This document shows, piece by piece, positions 42,169 through 50,326 of a DNA stretch of 56,937 nucleotides. The translations under genes were made by a program, and so were the position numbers. Below the pieces are notes generated by a model, which saw only the letters and a program-made list of their open reading frames with translations, was not told where the DNA came from and made no database searches. The stretch comes from an uncultured Lachnospiraceae bacterium (GTDB lineage Bacteria > Bacillota > Clostridia > Lachnospirales > Lachnospiraceae): assembly GCA_946182825.1 (NCBI GenBank), contig CAMGZH010000016.1:1-56937 (forward strand). Direction: 5' to 3'. Position 1 is the first letter of the stretch. Each line of letters starts with the position of its first letter.

Positions 42169-42197
42169 TTGTAAAGTTATCCCAAAACACTTATAAT
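42169..42197 (+). promoter_or_regulatory. Promoter of the HAD hydrolase gene
   Basis: TTGTAA (42169-42174), 17-bp spacer, TATAAT (42192-42197); AAAGGAG precedes the start. Confidence 0.7.
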
Positions 42198-42231
42198 TAT
42201 TGAGACTTTAACGTATTATAAAGGAGTTTGT

Positions 42232-42882
42232 ATGCCTAAGTATTCAGAGTTTCTAATTGATCTGGATGGTACGATCACGGATTCCGGTGACGCCATCATG
42301 TCTTCCGCTCAGTACGCCCTCACCGAGCTTGGCTATGAAGAGCAGCCCCGGGAGCTTCTGCGTAAGTTTGTGGGCCCATCTCTGATGGATTCCTACCGTA
42401 ATCTTATGGGAATGTCCGAGGAGCAGGCCAAGGAGGCGGTACGACTGTACCGTAAGGTCTATGAAGCCGGGAAAATGTTCGAGGTCACCCTCTACCCCGG
42501 TGTGGTGGATATTTTGAAGAAAAATAAGGAAATGGGCCTTCGCAACGTGCTTGTGACATCCAAGCCTCATGTTTTTGCAGCTCAAATCCTGGAAAAATTA
42601 GGACTCGATCAGTATTTTGACTATCAGACCGGACCGGAAATGAAGGATCCCTCTTCTGAGAAGGTTCGTTTGATCCGAAAGGCCATGGAGGATCTTTCCC
42701 TTGCCCCGGAACAATGTGTAATGATCGGGGACACGAAGTTTGATATCATCGGTGCCAACAAGGCAGGCATCGACTCCGTTGGTGTGACCTACGGCTACGG
42801 AACACGGGACGAACTGGTTGCCAACAGGGCAACCTATATAGTAGATGACCTTTTTGCATGGTTTCAGGAGCAGATCTGGTAG
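42232..42882 (+). CDS. HAD hydrolase, phosphoglycolate phosphatase-like
   Basis: A 216-residue HAD subfamily IA phosphatase. Motif I is LIDLDGTITDSG, motif II VTSKPH, the conserved Lys lies around SEKVRLIRKA, and motif IV is MIGDTKFDIIGA. The alpha-helical cap follows motif I. Gph-like enzymes remove phosphoglycolate or other small phosphates; exact substrate is unknown. An iteron-like 15-mer (TGGAAAAATTAGGAC) sits inside the gene near 42589-42604. Confidence 0.88.
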   Translation: MPKYSEFLIDLDGTITDSGDAIMSSAQYALTELGYEEQPRELLRKFVGPSLMDSYRNLMGMSEEQAKEAVRLYRKVYEAGKMFEVTLYPGVVDILKKNKEMGLRNVLVTSKPHVFAAQILEKLGLDQYFDYQTGPEMKDPSSEKVRLIRKAMEDLSLAPEQCVMIGDTKFDIIGANKAGIDSVGVTYGYGTRDELVANRATYIVDDLFAWFQEQIW

Positions 42883-42900
42883 GACTGCTCCTGCTTTTTT
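42865..42900 (+). terminator. Terminator overlapping the HAD gene end
   Basis: CAGGAGCAG (42865-42873) pairs with CTGCTCCTG (42885-42893), followed by CTTTTTT. The left arm encodes the last residues of the protein. Confidence 0.88.
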
Positions 42901-42959
42901 ATATTCTTTTTCCTGTAAATCTGTTTTCTTTTATAGAAAAAGAAGATTCTCCTTGCATA

Positions 42960-42975
42960 TCGGTAACGTTTCCAA
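42960..42975. promoter_or_regulatory. cre-like catabolite operator before the GH13 gene
   Basis: On the minus strand TTGGAAACGTTACCG matches the CcpA consensus WTGNAANCGNWNNCW at all but the last position. It lies about 45 bp before the amylase start. Binding by CcpA or a MalR-type LacI protein is inferred. Confidence 0.5.
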
Positions 42976-43018
42976 TAAAGTAAAAGAGGACATATCATTC
43001 ATTTAGGAGGGTTGAAAA

Positions 43019-44770
43019 ATGAATTTAGCTGCCATCTCACATTACGCAGACCAGCGCAACTGTTTTTGTCTGCATGGAGGACTTTTCCGTATTCGGATTC
43101 AGGTTGCAAAAGGGGATATGGAGAAGGTTTTTCTTCATTATCAAGATAAATATATTCCGGTGGATCGTTCTGATACAAGGGGCTGCACCTCAATGAAGCT
43201 GGTTGCATCCGATGAATATCATGATTATTACGAGGCAGATGTTACCATTGACATGCTCTGCCTTCGTTATTTCTTTGAGCTTGTCGGAGTTGATGGTGAC
43301 TGCCATTATTATGGAGATTATCGGTTTTTTGACCATGCACCACAGGATGTGGAGGCAATGTTTGATATGCCCCAGATCCTTCGTGAGGAAGAATGCTTTA
43401 ATACGCCGGGATGGGCCGTGGGCAAAACCGTTTACCAGATTTTTCCAACGCGTTTTGCAACCACAAAGGAAGTGGATCCGAAGCTCTGGTACAAAGCTCC
43501 CATCGGTGCCATGGACGATTTAGGCGGAAATCTGAAGGGAATTACGGAGCATTTGCCCTATCTGAAGGACCTGGGGGTGGATATTTTGTATCTGACACCG
43601 ATTTTCCGCTCCAATTCTTCTCATAAGTACGACACCATCGATTATTATGAGATCGATCCATCCCTTGGTACGGCGGACGATCTTCATGAATTGATCGATA
43701 CGGCACACTCCATGGATATGTATGTGATGTTGGATGCGGTATTTAACCACACCTCTCCGGACTTCTTCGCCTTCCGCAATATCAAGCAGAACGGCAAAAG
43801 TTCACCCTATATCAACTGGTACTATATGGAAGATTTTCCGATCTTCTACGGAACAAAGGATAAAAAGCCGAACTTCAAGAGCTTTGCCTACTATGGCGGC
43901 ATGCCGAAGCTGAACATGGCTAACCCTGCCACGGCAGACTATTTTGTCCAGGTGGGGCTTCACTACGTGCGCGAGTTCCACATTGACGGCTGGCGTCTGG
44001 ATGTGGCAGACGAAGTCGGTCATGCTTTCTGGAAAAAATTCCGTTACTGTCTGAAGTCTGAGAATCCGAACCTATTGATCGTCGGTGAAAACTGGCACTA
44101 TGCGCCGGACTTTTTAACCGGTGACGAGTGGGATTCTTTGATGAATTACCCGTTTTACAAGGCTTTGACCGGTTTGATCTGCTACCATCGTCTGTCTGCC
44201 CGTGGTTTTTTGAATGAGCTGTCTTTCCTGAAGGGTCAATATCAGAGTCCGGTGATTCCGCTTCTTTGGAATATGATCGACAGCCACGATGTGGAGCGTT
44301 TCATTCACACCGCCGGTCATGACAAACGGAAACAAAAGCTGGCTGCTGCTCTCATGCTGCTTCTTCCCGGCATGCCAATGATCTATTACGGTGATGAGGT
44401 TGGCCTGGAAGGTGGTTTTGATCCGGATAACCGCCGCGGCATGATCTGGGACGAGGAAAAGGCCGACTGGGATATGTTCTCCTGGTATAAGAAGCTTCTT
44501 TCCATCCGTCGACAGTACGCATCTGTCGCGCGAGGTGATTGTGAGATCCTGGCGGACGACGATCTGGGTGTGATCACAATTCAGTTGAATGACAAGACCC
44601 TTGCTGTCTTAAATGTAACAGATCAGGAGGTTTCTTTTGATGCATTTTCTGCCAGTGGTCAAATCCCGGAGAATCTTGCCCGTTTTAAGGACTCTTGTGA
44701 TCTTCTGAAAAATGAGCAGTTTTCCGCTAAAATAGCGGCTTTCGGGGCTGTTGTTCTTCAGCTTAAATAA
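43019..44770 (+). CDS. GH13 alpha-amylase family enzyme (neopullulanase/maltogenic type)
   Basis: A 583-residue cytoplasmic GH13 enzyme with an N-terminal beta domain (about 1-115, CBM34-like) and the catalytic barrel. Catalytic residues are the Asp in GWRLDVADEVGHAFW, the Glu in IVGENWHYA and the Asp in MIDSHDVERF; region I is VMLDAVFNHTS. No signal peptide, so it would act on imported maltodextrins, cyclodextrins or pullulan fragments. GGAGGG precedes ATG. A cre-like site upstream and a terminator downstream make it a single-gene unit inside the rep-par segment. Confidence 0.93.
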   Translation: MNLAAISHYADQRNCFCLHGGLFRIRIQVAKGDMEKVFLHYQDKYIPVDRSDTRGCTSMKLVASDEYHDYYEADVTIDMLCLRYFFELVGVDGDCHYYGDYRFFDHAPQDVEAMFDMPQILREEECFNTPGWAVGKTVYQIFPTRFATTKEVDPKLWYKAPIGAMDDLGGNLKGITEHLPYLKDLGVDILYLTPIFRSNSSHKYDTIDYYEIDPSLGTADDLHELIDTAHSMDMYVMLDAVFNHTSPDFFAFRNIKQNGKSSPYINWYYMEDFPIFYGTKDKKPNFKSFAYYGGMPKLNMANPATADYFVQVGLHYVREFHIDGWRLDVADEVGHAFWKKFRYCLKSENPNLLIVGENWHYAPDFLTGDEWDSLMNYPFYKALTGLICYHRLSARGFLNELSFLKGQYQSPVIPLLWNMIDSHDVERFIHTAGHDKRKQKLAAALMLLLPGMPMIYYGDEVGLEGGFDPDNRRGMIWDEEKADWDMFSWYKKLLSIRRQYASVARGDCEILADDDLGVITIQLNDKTLAVLNVTDQEVSFDAFSASGQIPENLARFKDSCDLLKNEQFSAKIAAFGAVVLQLK

Positions 44771-44848
44771 GAAAAAAACGTTTTTTTGTCATTGAATTTG
44801 TGGGATTCCACGTTTTTGACCTCTGAAAATTGAATTTTTGAAGGGGAT

Positions 44849-44892
44849 GACACGTAGATCGGCAGGTAGCGGCGATCTGCGTGTCTAATTTT
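44849..44892 (+). terminator. Terminator after the GH13 gene
   Basis: Stem 44849-44861 with 44873-44885 (GACACG..GATCG and its complement with one G-T pair), then TAATTTTTTT. About 80 bases after the stop. Confidence 0.75.
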
Positions 44893-44921
44893 TTTGTTTC
44901 ATGTTCCGGGGAAAGTTTTCT

Positions 44922-44960
44922 AGACACGCAAAAGTCCGGGAACAGTCGATTTGCGTGTCT
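44922..44960. repeat. Second GACACG palindrome upstream of parA
   Basis: AGACACGCAAA (44922-44932) and TTTGCGTGTCT (44950-44960) are perfect complements. The GACACG/CGTGTC ends are the same as in the preceding terminator stem, making two related palindromes in a row. Confidence 0.7.
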
Positions 44961-45532
44961 GGACTGCTGCGACCGGGGTCTGGAAATAGGAAAAGGCCTT
45001 TTTTTACTCATATGCGATAATATATGATAAAATATAATATATAATATATACATCCTACAAATATCATATGAAGATAATATTTTTCCTCATAGTAATGCAG
45101 CGGCTTTCTAAGGATCAGCTTTTATGATGTATATTCTGCGCTACGCCTTTTGCACTGATACTTGCTCCCCTCTTTGATTTTATATGTTAAATATCATACA
45201 AAGATAACACATTTATACTATAAATATCCTATAAACACTTATAATCTATGTATATGAAATAATATAGTATAGAATATATTACATAAGATGATATATAACA
45301 CAATACATAACAACACATGAAATCTGTTATATATTGCAATAGGAATATCCTTTATAGTATAATACATAAGAACTACAGATGGTATAATGTAATGATGGTG
45401 ATATGATTAGAAGAAATACAAAACATCCCACCTAACATGTGCAAAACATATTACATAATATATTACAAAGGAGAATGTATAACATATTATAAAAAGTAAT
45501 ATAGACTCAAGTGGTCATCTCAGGGATGTATT
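44961..45532. other. AT-rich non-coding region upstream of parA
   Basis: About 570 bases with no gene. From 45020 it is extremely AT-rich and full of short alternating ATAT runs and near-repeated TATTACATAA-like words. It resembles centromere or origin-flanking DNA in base composition. Small open frames on both strands have no ribosome sites and low-complexity products. Confidence 0.6.
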
Positions 45533-45710
45533 ACAAAGATAAGATAAAAGTAATACAAAGATAAGATAAAAGTATTATAAAGATGGGTGGATGTATCATA
45601 AAGAATAGGATGAAAATAGGATAAAATGTATTACATATATGGGATAAATATAATACAAGTAACCAAACAGGAAGTAACCAACAGGAAATAACCAACAGGA
45701 AGGGAAGTAA
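45533..45710 (+). repeat. Direct repeats before parA, candidate centromere
   Basis: Two exact-phase 22-bp units (45533-45554 and 45555-45576; ACAAAGATAAGATAAAAGT then AAT or ATT) are followed by degenerate copies (ATAAAGATGGG at 45577, ATAAAGAATAGG near 45598). Closer to parA, TAACCAACAGGAA-like units repeat at about 45660-45705. A ribbon-helix-helix partner binding such iterons would give both partition and autoregulation. Confidence 0.75.
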
Positions 45711-46469
45711 ATGAAAGTAATAGCAATTGCAAACCAAAAGGGTGGTGTCGGCAAGACCACAACCACATGGGAAATTGGATCATGTCTTGCAGCAGAGCAT
45801 AAGAGAGTACTGGTCATCGACCTGGATCAGCAGGCGAACCTGTCAGACTATGTGGATGCCGATCCGAAGAAGGCTACCATCTATGATCTACTGAAGGCAG
45901 ATAATGCGGTGGAGGATGCACTGCAGCACTTGGATGAATTTGATTTTATCGCGGCATCGGAGAAATTATCCAAGGCGGATAAGGAGTTTTCAGCGCCGGA
46001 GGATATCTATCTTCTGAAAAGTTTGCTGGAGTTTGTGGAGAACGACTATGACTATGTGCTGGTTGATAGCAATCCGGCGCGTAATACACTGCTGAATATG
46101 TGCTATATCGCATCGGATTATATTCTGATTCCAACGGAGTGTGATGCCGGATCCATTACCGGAATTGATGCGATTTACGGTGACCTGATGAAATACCGTA
46201 AGCTTAAATGGTCCAATGCCGAGGTTCTTGGACTAATTTTGAATAAGTATGAGAAGACCTCCATGCATACGCTGGCGATTGAGACGCTTGAGGAGAAGGC
46301 AAGCGAGATGGGAAGTGATCCGTTCATTCTGACAGTCCGCAAGAGCATCAAGGCTTCCGAGAGCAAGCTGGCTTTGCAGTCCATGCAGAAGTACAACAAA
46401 TACGGTAATCCTGCGATGGACTATCGTAAGGTGGCAGCGGAGATCATTGAGAGGACACAGGAGGCATAA
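45711..46469 (+). CDS. parA: ParA/Soj-type partition ATPase
   Basis: A 252-residue ParA-family ATPase with the deviant Walker A KGGVGKTT (10-17), Walker A' VLVIDLDQQANLS and Walker B YDYVLVDSNPA. There is no N-terminal helix-turn-helix, so it is of the small, type Ib kind, which pairs with a ribbon-helix-helix centromere-binding partner. That partner follows 2 bases downstream. In the Walker B region Asn replaces the more common Pro-like context (DSNPA), which is acceptable in Soj relatives. GGAAGGGAAG precedes the ATG. Confidence 0.94.
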   Translation: MKVIAIANQKGGVGKTTTTWEIGSCLAAEHKRVLVIDLDQQANLSDYVDADPKKATIYDLLKADNAVEDALQHLDEFDFIAASEKLSKADKEFSAPEDIYLLKSLLEFVENDYDYVLVDSNPARNTLLNMCYIASDYILIPTECDAGSITGIDAIYGDLMKYRKLKWSNAEVLGLILNKYEKTSMHTLAIETLEEKASEMGSDPFILTVRKSIKASESKLALQSMQKYNKYGNPAMDYRKVAAEIIERTQEA

Positions 46470-46471
46470 AG

Positions 46472-47062
46472 ATGGCAAACAACAGTCTTTCTAAGTTACA
46501 GAAGATGCGTGAGATGAATCGGAAACGCTTTGAGGAAAAGGAAGAACTCCGGGAAGAACTCGATAAAAAAGAAGGAAATCTTGTGGATGATCTGGTTCGT
46601 GAGGGGAAATCCTACGAGGAAGTAACCAAGGAAGTGGATCAAAAGACGAAGGCAGCCAAAGAAGCAGAGCGGGCAAAGGAAGCAGTCAAAGGCAAGGAGA
46701 AGGAGCATTCCGAGGCCCAAACAGAAGATAAAATAGAAGATAATACCAAAGATAATATCGAAGGTAATATAAAAGATACTCTAAAAGATAATACAAAAGA
46801 TATTACAAAAAATAATGCAGAAGATGCCGGAATCAAGAAGGATACAGGGGCTCAAAAGGAGACAGACAAGAAAAGTTCACAGGTGGAAAGCTCCATTTCC
46901 GCACGATTTAAGAACAATCGTAAGGAAAAGAAGACGGTCCGCAAGAGCTTTTTGATTAAGGGATCTTACAACGAAAAGCTCAAGGCTCTGGCGGAAGAGC
47001 TGGGAACTTCTGAGAATGACCTGATCAATCAGATGCTTGAAATGATTTTTGATCAGGAATAA
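46472..47062 (+). CDS. Centromere-binding partner with C-terminal ribbon-helix-helix (ParB-like)
   Basis: A 196-residue, highly charged protein. Residues about 5-85 are predicted coiled coil; 86-125 is a low-complexity run of short DN/TK/D repeats (EDNTKDNIEGNIKDTLKDN); the C-terminal 45 residues (KTVRKSFLIKGSYNEKLKALAEELG...) read as a ribbon-helix-helix DNA-binding dimer. Size and place after parA identify it as the partition partner; it is unrelated to chromosomal ParB. The long disordered arm may contact ParA. DNA encoding the low-complexity run itself resembles the upstream centromere-like repeats. Confidence 0.8.
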   Translation: MANNSLSKLQKMREMNRKRFEEKEELREELDKKEGNLVDDLVREGKSYEEVTKEVDQKTKAAKEAERAKEAVKGKEKEHSEAQTEDKIEDNTKDNIEGNIKDTLKDNTKDITKNNAEDAGIKKDTGAQKETDKKSSQVESSISARFKNNRKEKKTVRKSFLIKGSYNEKLKALAEELGTSENDLINQMLEMIFDQE

Positions 47063-47101
47063 AACGGAAAGATTCAGAAAAGATCAAAAAGCCAGGATAG
47101 A

Positions 47102-47635
47102 TCAAATAAGCCGGGAAGGATCGACTAAGCCGGCGTCCCACTGAGAAAGAATTTGAAGGAGTTCGTCTCCGAGGATGTCTGCCATTTTTATCTTATATTC
47201 ATAACGACTGGCAAGGGTGTCAAGACGGGCAAAGCCTGTCTTGACGCCCTTTTCTGTTGCGATGGCATAATAGACTTCGCCGGGGATAGAGTCTTCGTTG
47301 GCGGGGTCGGTATTGCCGAAGGAGCCGGTTACTCCAACGCCAAGGTCAGCGCCGAAGGCGTTGCGGCAGCATGCGGCCATGGCGGCGGCAGTTTCTGTGG
47401 AATAGACGCCGAATTCCTCGATGATGTGGGAAGGCACACCGCAACGGATCTTGGTGCGGTTGGAATAAGTGATATAGCTTCCCTCAAAGACGGCGGAAGA
47501 GCCTTCTGTGTCAGTGATAAGCGAAGCAATTGCTCCGGCGGTGCAGCTTTCCATGGTGGAAATTTTGAGGCCGAGAGCAATCAGGGACTTTGTGATGGAT
47601 TCGTATTTATCGTGAATGGACATGGAGTTGGCCAT
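47102..47635 (-). CDS. CinA C-terminal-domain protein (nicotinamide-nucleotide amidase)
   Basis: A 177-residue protein made of the CinA C-terminal domain alone. Landmarks are LKISTMESCTAGAIASLIT, FEGSYITYSNRTKIRCG, VYSTETAAAMA and GVGVTGSFGNTDPAN. Such PncC-like proteins deamidate nicotinamide mononucleotide to nicotinate mononucleotide. The longer competence-linked CinA has an additional N-terminal domain, absent here. Start ATG 47635 has AGGAGG upstream; the open frame continues 29 codons further without a start of equal quality. Confidence 0.88.
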   Translation of the reverse strand: MANSMSIHDKYESITKSLIALGLKISTMESCTAGAIASLITDTEGSSAVFEGSYITYSNRTKIRCGVPSHIIEEFGVYSTETAAAMAACCRNAFGADLGVGVTGSFGNTDPANEDSIPGEVYYAIATEKGVKTGFARLDTLASRYEYKIKMADILGDELLQILSQWDAGLVDPSRLI

Positions 47636-47766
47636 GGTATTCCTCCTTGCATTTTTATAGTTAAAAGAAACGTTCCCGTGCATTCTTGCGGGCGATCCCG
47701 ATAAAAACCATGGAAACTTCACTTTCTATGCTCTATATTCTATGCTGTTTAATAGCATAAGCGGAA

Positions 47767-47795
47767 TTGACCGTAAAATCAAATGGGAGTAGAAT
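47767..47795 (+). promoter_or_regulatory. Promoter of the Mbeg1-like gene
   Basis: TTGACC (47767-47772), 17-bp spacer, TAGAAT (47790-47795), about 110 bp before the start codon. Confidence 0.6.
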
Positions 47796-47903
47796 TTATC
47801 TCAGTCGGGGTCTCGATCTCTGGTCGAAACAAGCGCTCCGCGAGGATGTGCAGGAAGTTAAATAGGAATTTGCGTCAACGGCACGTTTGAAGGGGGAGGA
47901 TGT

Positions 47904-49040
47904 ATGGCGAATTTGTCGGATTATCTGGATTGGCGAAGTGATATCACCATGGAGCAGGATCCGTTTAATGAAGTGGATAATCTTATTTTATCTTATCTGG
48001 CCTATACGGATTTTACAGATCTTGTGCCTACGGGAACGCTTTCGGAAGCGGTGAGCATAACGGAGGTGACGAAGCAGTACTTTCAGAGGTACAGCGAGGA
48101 AGAGATCCTCTCATCGCCTGAATTTACCAAGACTGCAGTATATTTGCTGAAGAAAATGGTTCATACCAAGCGGTTTGGCCGGGTGAAGCTTGCAGCCTAC
48201 CGACAGACGACAGAGGTGGACAGTGTTGCGCAGTTTGCGGCGCTTACCTTTCTTTTGCCGGATCGGACCTGCTTTGCAGCGTTTCGAGGCACGGATACTT
48301 CCATTGTGGGATGGAAGGAGGACTTCAATTTTTTCCTGGAAAAAGAGACCCAGGGGCAGATCTATGCCCGGGACTATCTGAACGAAGTTTTTGCACATAA
48401 GATCAGAAAGCTGCGGGTGGGAGGACACTCCAAGGGAGGGAACCTGGCCGTGTATGCCTCCGCTTTCTGTAAGCCTTCCATTCAGAAAAGGATCCTGGCT
48501 GTCTATTCCAATGATGGACCGGGATTTCGGAAGAATGTGCTGGAATCGGAGGAATATCAGAATATCCGGAGTCGGATCTACAGTTATATACCGGAGGAAT
48601 CGGTGGTGGGGATCCTGCTGGAACAGAGGAATAAGAAGAAACTGATCAAGACGTCGGCCGCTGGAATCATGGCGCATAGCCCGGAGACCTGGGAGGTTTG
48701 GAAGAATCGATTTGTGGCGGGAGAAAAGCGAAGCAAGAGCAGTCTCATCGTGGATAAAACCATCCGTCGTCTGTTGTATGATCTGGATGATGATCGAAGG
48801 AAAATTTTTATCGACGCCTTTTTTGGTGTTGTGGAAAGTACCGGGGCTACCCATCTGATGGATCTGGTGGATATTAAGGAGAAGGCGAAGACACTTTCCA
48901 CCATTCGAGAGACACTTGGAAGCATGTCAAAGGAAGAACAGAAGATCTTCTGGGGCGTGATCCGCAAGTTTATTTCTTCGGGAACTACGACGTTTATGGA
49001 AGAAATGTTTAAGAAACAGGGAGAAAAAAATGACATATAA
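47904..49040 (+). CDS. Mbeg1-like (DUF2974) alpha/beta hydrolase
   Basis: A 378-residue lipase-like protein. The nucleophile elbow is VGGHSKGGNLAVYAS (Ser in G-H-S-K-G-G), preceded by FAAFRGTDTSIVGWKEDFN, a pattern typical of this family. Family members in Clostridia are numerous and of unknown substrate. GAAGGGGGAGG precedes ATG 47904. Its end overlaps the next gene by 11 bases, so the pair is an operon. Confidence 0.85.
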   Translation: MANLSDYLDWRSDITMEQDPFNEVDNLILSYLAYTDFTDLVPTGTLSEAVSITEVTKQYFQRYSEEEILSSPEFTKTAVYLLKKMVHTKRFGRVKLAAYRQTTEVDSVAQFAALTFLLPDRTCFAAFRGTDTSIVGWKEDFNFFLEKETQGQIYARDYLNEVFAHKIRKLRVGGHSKGGNLAVYASAFCKPSIQKRILAVYSNDGPGFRKNVLESEEYQNIRSRIYSYIPEESVVGILLEQRNKKKLIKTSAAGIMAHSPETWEVWKNRFVAGEKRSKSSLIVDKTIRRLLYDLDDDRRKIFIDAFFGVVESTGATHLMDLVDIKEKAKTLSTIRETLGSMSKEEQKIFWGVIRKFISSGTTTFMEEMFKKQGEKNDI

Positions 49041-49641
49041 AAATATAGTTTTTGATATCGGGCGTGTATTGTTTGATTATCGCTGGAAGGAAATGTTCAT
49101 GGACTGCGGCCTTGAAGAAGAAGAGGCTCTTCGGGTAGGTAATCTTATTTTTGCAGATCCGGAAGAATTATGGCACGAGATGGATCTGGGCAACCGAAGT
49201 GTGGCGGATATCACCGAAGAGTATGTAAGACGTTTTCCGGAGGAAGAGGAGTATCTTCGATGGTTTATTGCCCATGGAGAGTATATGCAGGTTCCAAGGC
49301 CGCGGGTGTGGAAGATGGTACATCGTCTGAAGGAAAAGGGGTATAACATTTATCTGCTGTCCAACTATCCTAAGGACCATTTTTACAAGCACACGGAGTA
49401 TGCGGATTTCATGAAAGACGTGGACGGATATATGGTCTCCTTCATGATTCATGAGACAAAGCCGTCACCGGCGATCTATCAGGCTTTGATGGATAAGTAT
49501 CGGTTAAAGCCAGAGGAATGCCTGTTTTTCGATGATCGTAAAGAGAATGTAGAGGGGGCCATTGCACTTGGCATGGCTTCAAAGCAGGTGTTTTCTCAGG
49601 AAGGGTTGCTGGAGGATCTGAAGCTGCTGGTGGAAGAATAG
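49030..49641 (+). CDS. HAD-IA hydrolase of the DIGxVL type
   Basis: A 203-residue HAD protein. Motif I is IVFDIGRVLFDY: the nucleophile Asp is kept, but the usual second Asp is Gly, as in the YihX-like D-I/L-G-N/x-V subgroup. Motif II is LLSNYPK, the Lys lies in HETKPSPAIY and motif IV is FFDDRKENVEGA. Probably a phosphatase for a sugar phosphate such as glucose 1-phosphate, by analogy with YihX. It overlaps the preceding lipase-like gene. Confidence 0.87.
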   Translation: MTYKNIVFDIGRVLFDYRWKEMFMDCGLEEEEALRVGNLIFADPEELWHEMDLGNRSVADITEEYVRRFPEEEEYLRWFIAHGEYMQVPRPRVWKMVHRLKEKGYNIYLLSNYPKDHFYKHTEYADFMKDVDGYMVSFMIHETKPSPAIYQALMDKYRLKPEECLFFDDRKENVEGAIALGMASKQVFSQEGLLEDLKLLVEE

Positions 49642-49763
49642 CTGCTTTTACACGCCGTCAGATGCATTGAGTTTGTTTTGATGAGGGTGTGTCCTTTCTG
49701 TGACCTTTCCTGTGATAGGATATCACCAGAAACACAAATGTGTTACTTTTTTACTCCCCTCAC

Positions 49764-49829
49764 TGAAGGATGTAGTCCCCTCTGCATCCTTCAAAAAGGA
49801 CAGGACTCGTTCGAGTACCTGTCCTTTTT
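49764..49829. terminator. Two consecutive hairpins, bidirectional terminator
   Basis: The first hairpin pairs 49764-49772 with 49785-49793 (TGAAGGATG). The second pairs 49793-49804 with 49818-49829 (AAAAAGGACAGG with its complement) and is flanked by A-runs and T-runs, so it can stop transcription from both sides; it separates the + strand HAD gene from the - strand small gene. Confidence 0.85.
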
Positions 49830-49832
49830 CTT

Positions 49833-50135
49833 TTATCTTTTTGATGAAAACCAATGGGTATCACCGGTTCTATGCCGTTCTTTTCTGGCTAGCGCAAAAA
49901 GATGGTTGAGGTTCTCTTCTTCCGCCTTTTTCTTCTTCAGCTCTTCTGCTTTGGCATCGACCCTCGCCTGCTGTTCCAAAAGAAATGCCTTTTCTTCCGG
50001 GGTATAGGCTTCGAACGCAATGCGTTCATTGATGAAGCGGCCGTCCTCATTTCCTTCCCAGATTACCTTCTGTTCTTCGGTCATCATGCTTGTACGAAGC
50101 TGATTGATCAAATCTGATTTCGTGCTATAATCCAT
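49833..50135 (-). CDS. Small charged protein of unknown function
   Basis: A 100-residue protein I do not recognise, starting with MDYSTKSDLINQLRTS and rich in Glu/Lys helices (EKAFLLEQQARVDAKAEELKKKKAEEE), probably coiled coil, with a His/Arg tail (LARKERHRTGDTHWFSSKR). The start ATG lacks an obvious strong ribosome site. It has its own terminator (shared) and faces the phosphoglucomutase gene divergently. Coding status is plausible because of length, single-domain composition and the well-placed terminator. Confidence 0.55.
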   Translation of the reverse strand: MDYSTKSDLINQLRTSMMTEEQKVIWEGNEDGRFINERIAFEAYTPEEKAFLLEQQARVDAKAEELKKKKAEEENLNHLFALARKERHRTGDTHWFSSKR

Positions 50136-50256
50136 TTTCTACAACCTCTCACGTATATATTATGGAAACTATTATACCACGGGTAGTTTCCGATGGGTAG
50201 ATAAAAAAAGTTTTTCGTGAGATTAACTAAATGGTAAAAGGAAATGAAATTCTTTA

Positions 50257-50286
50257 TTGGCGGGATAGCTAAGGGAGTTGTATAGT
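50257..50286 (+). promoter_or_regulatory. Promoter of the phosphoglucomutase gene
   Basis: TTGGCG (50257-50262), 18-bp spacer, TATAGT (50281-50286); AAGGAGGG precedes the ATG. Confidence 0.55.
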
Positions 50287-50326
50287 AATAGTACCGAAAG
50301 AAGCAGAGACATAAGGAGGGTGGCAT

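Noticed and set aside
44763-45053. Open frame on the minus strand between GH13 and parA
   Set aside because: It crosses the terminator and palindromes, and the start region is an ATAT run.
45531-45817. Hydrophobic minus-strand frames across the centromere repeats and the parA start
   Set aside because: Their hydrophobicity comes from AT-rich repeat DNA read in one frame; they overlap the clear parA gene.
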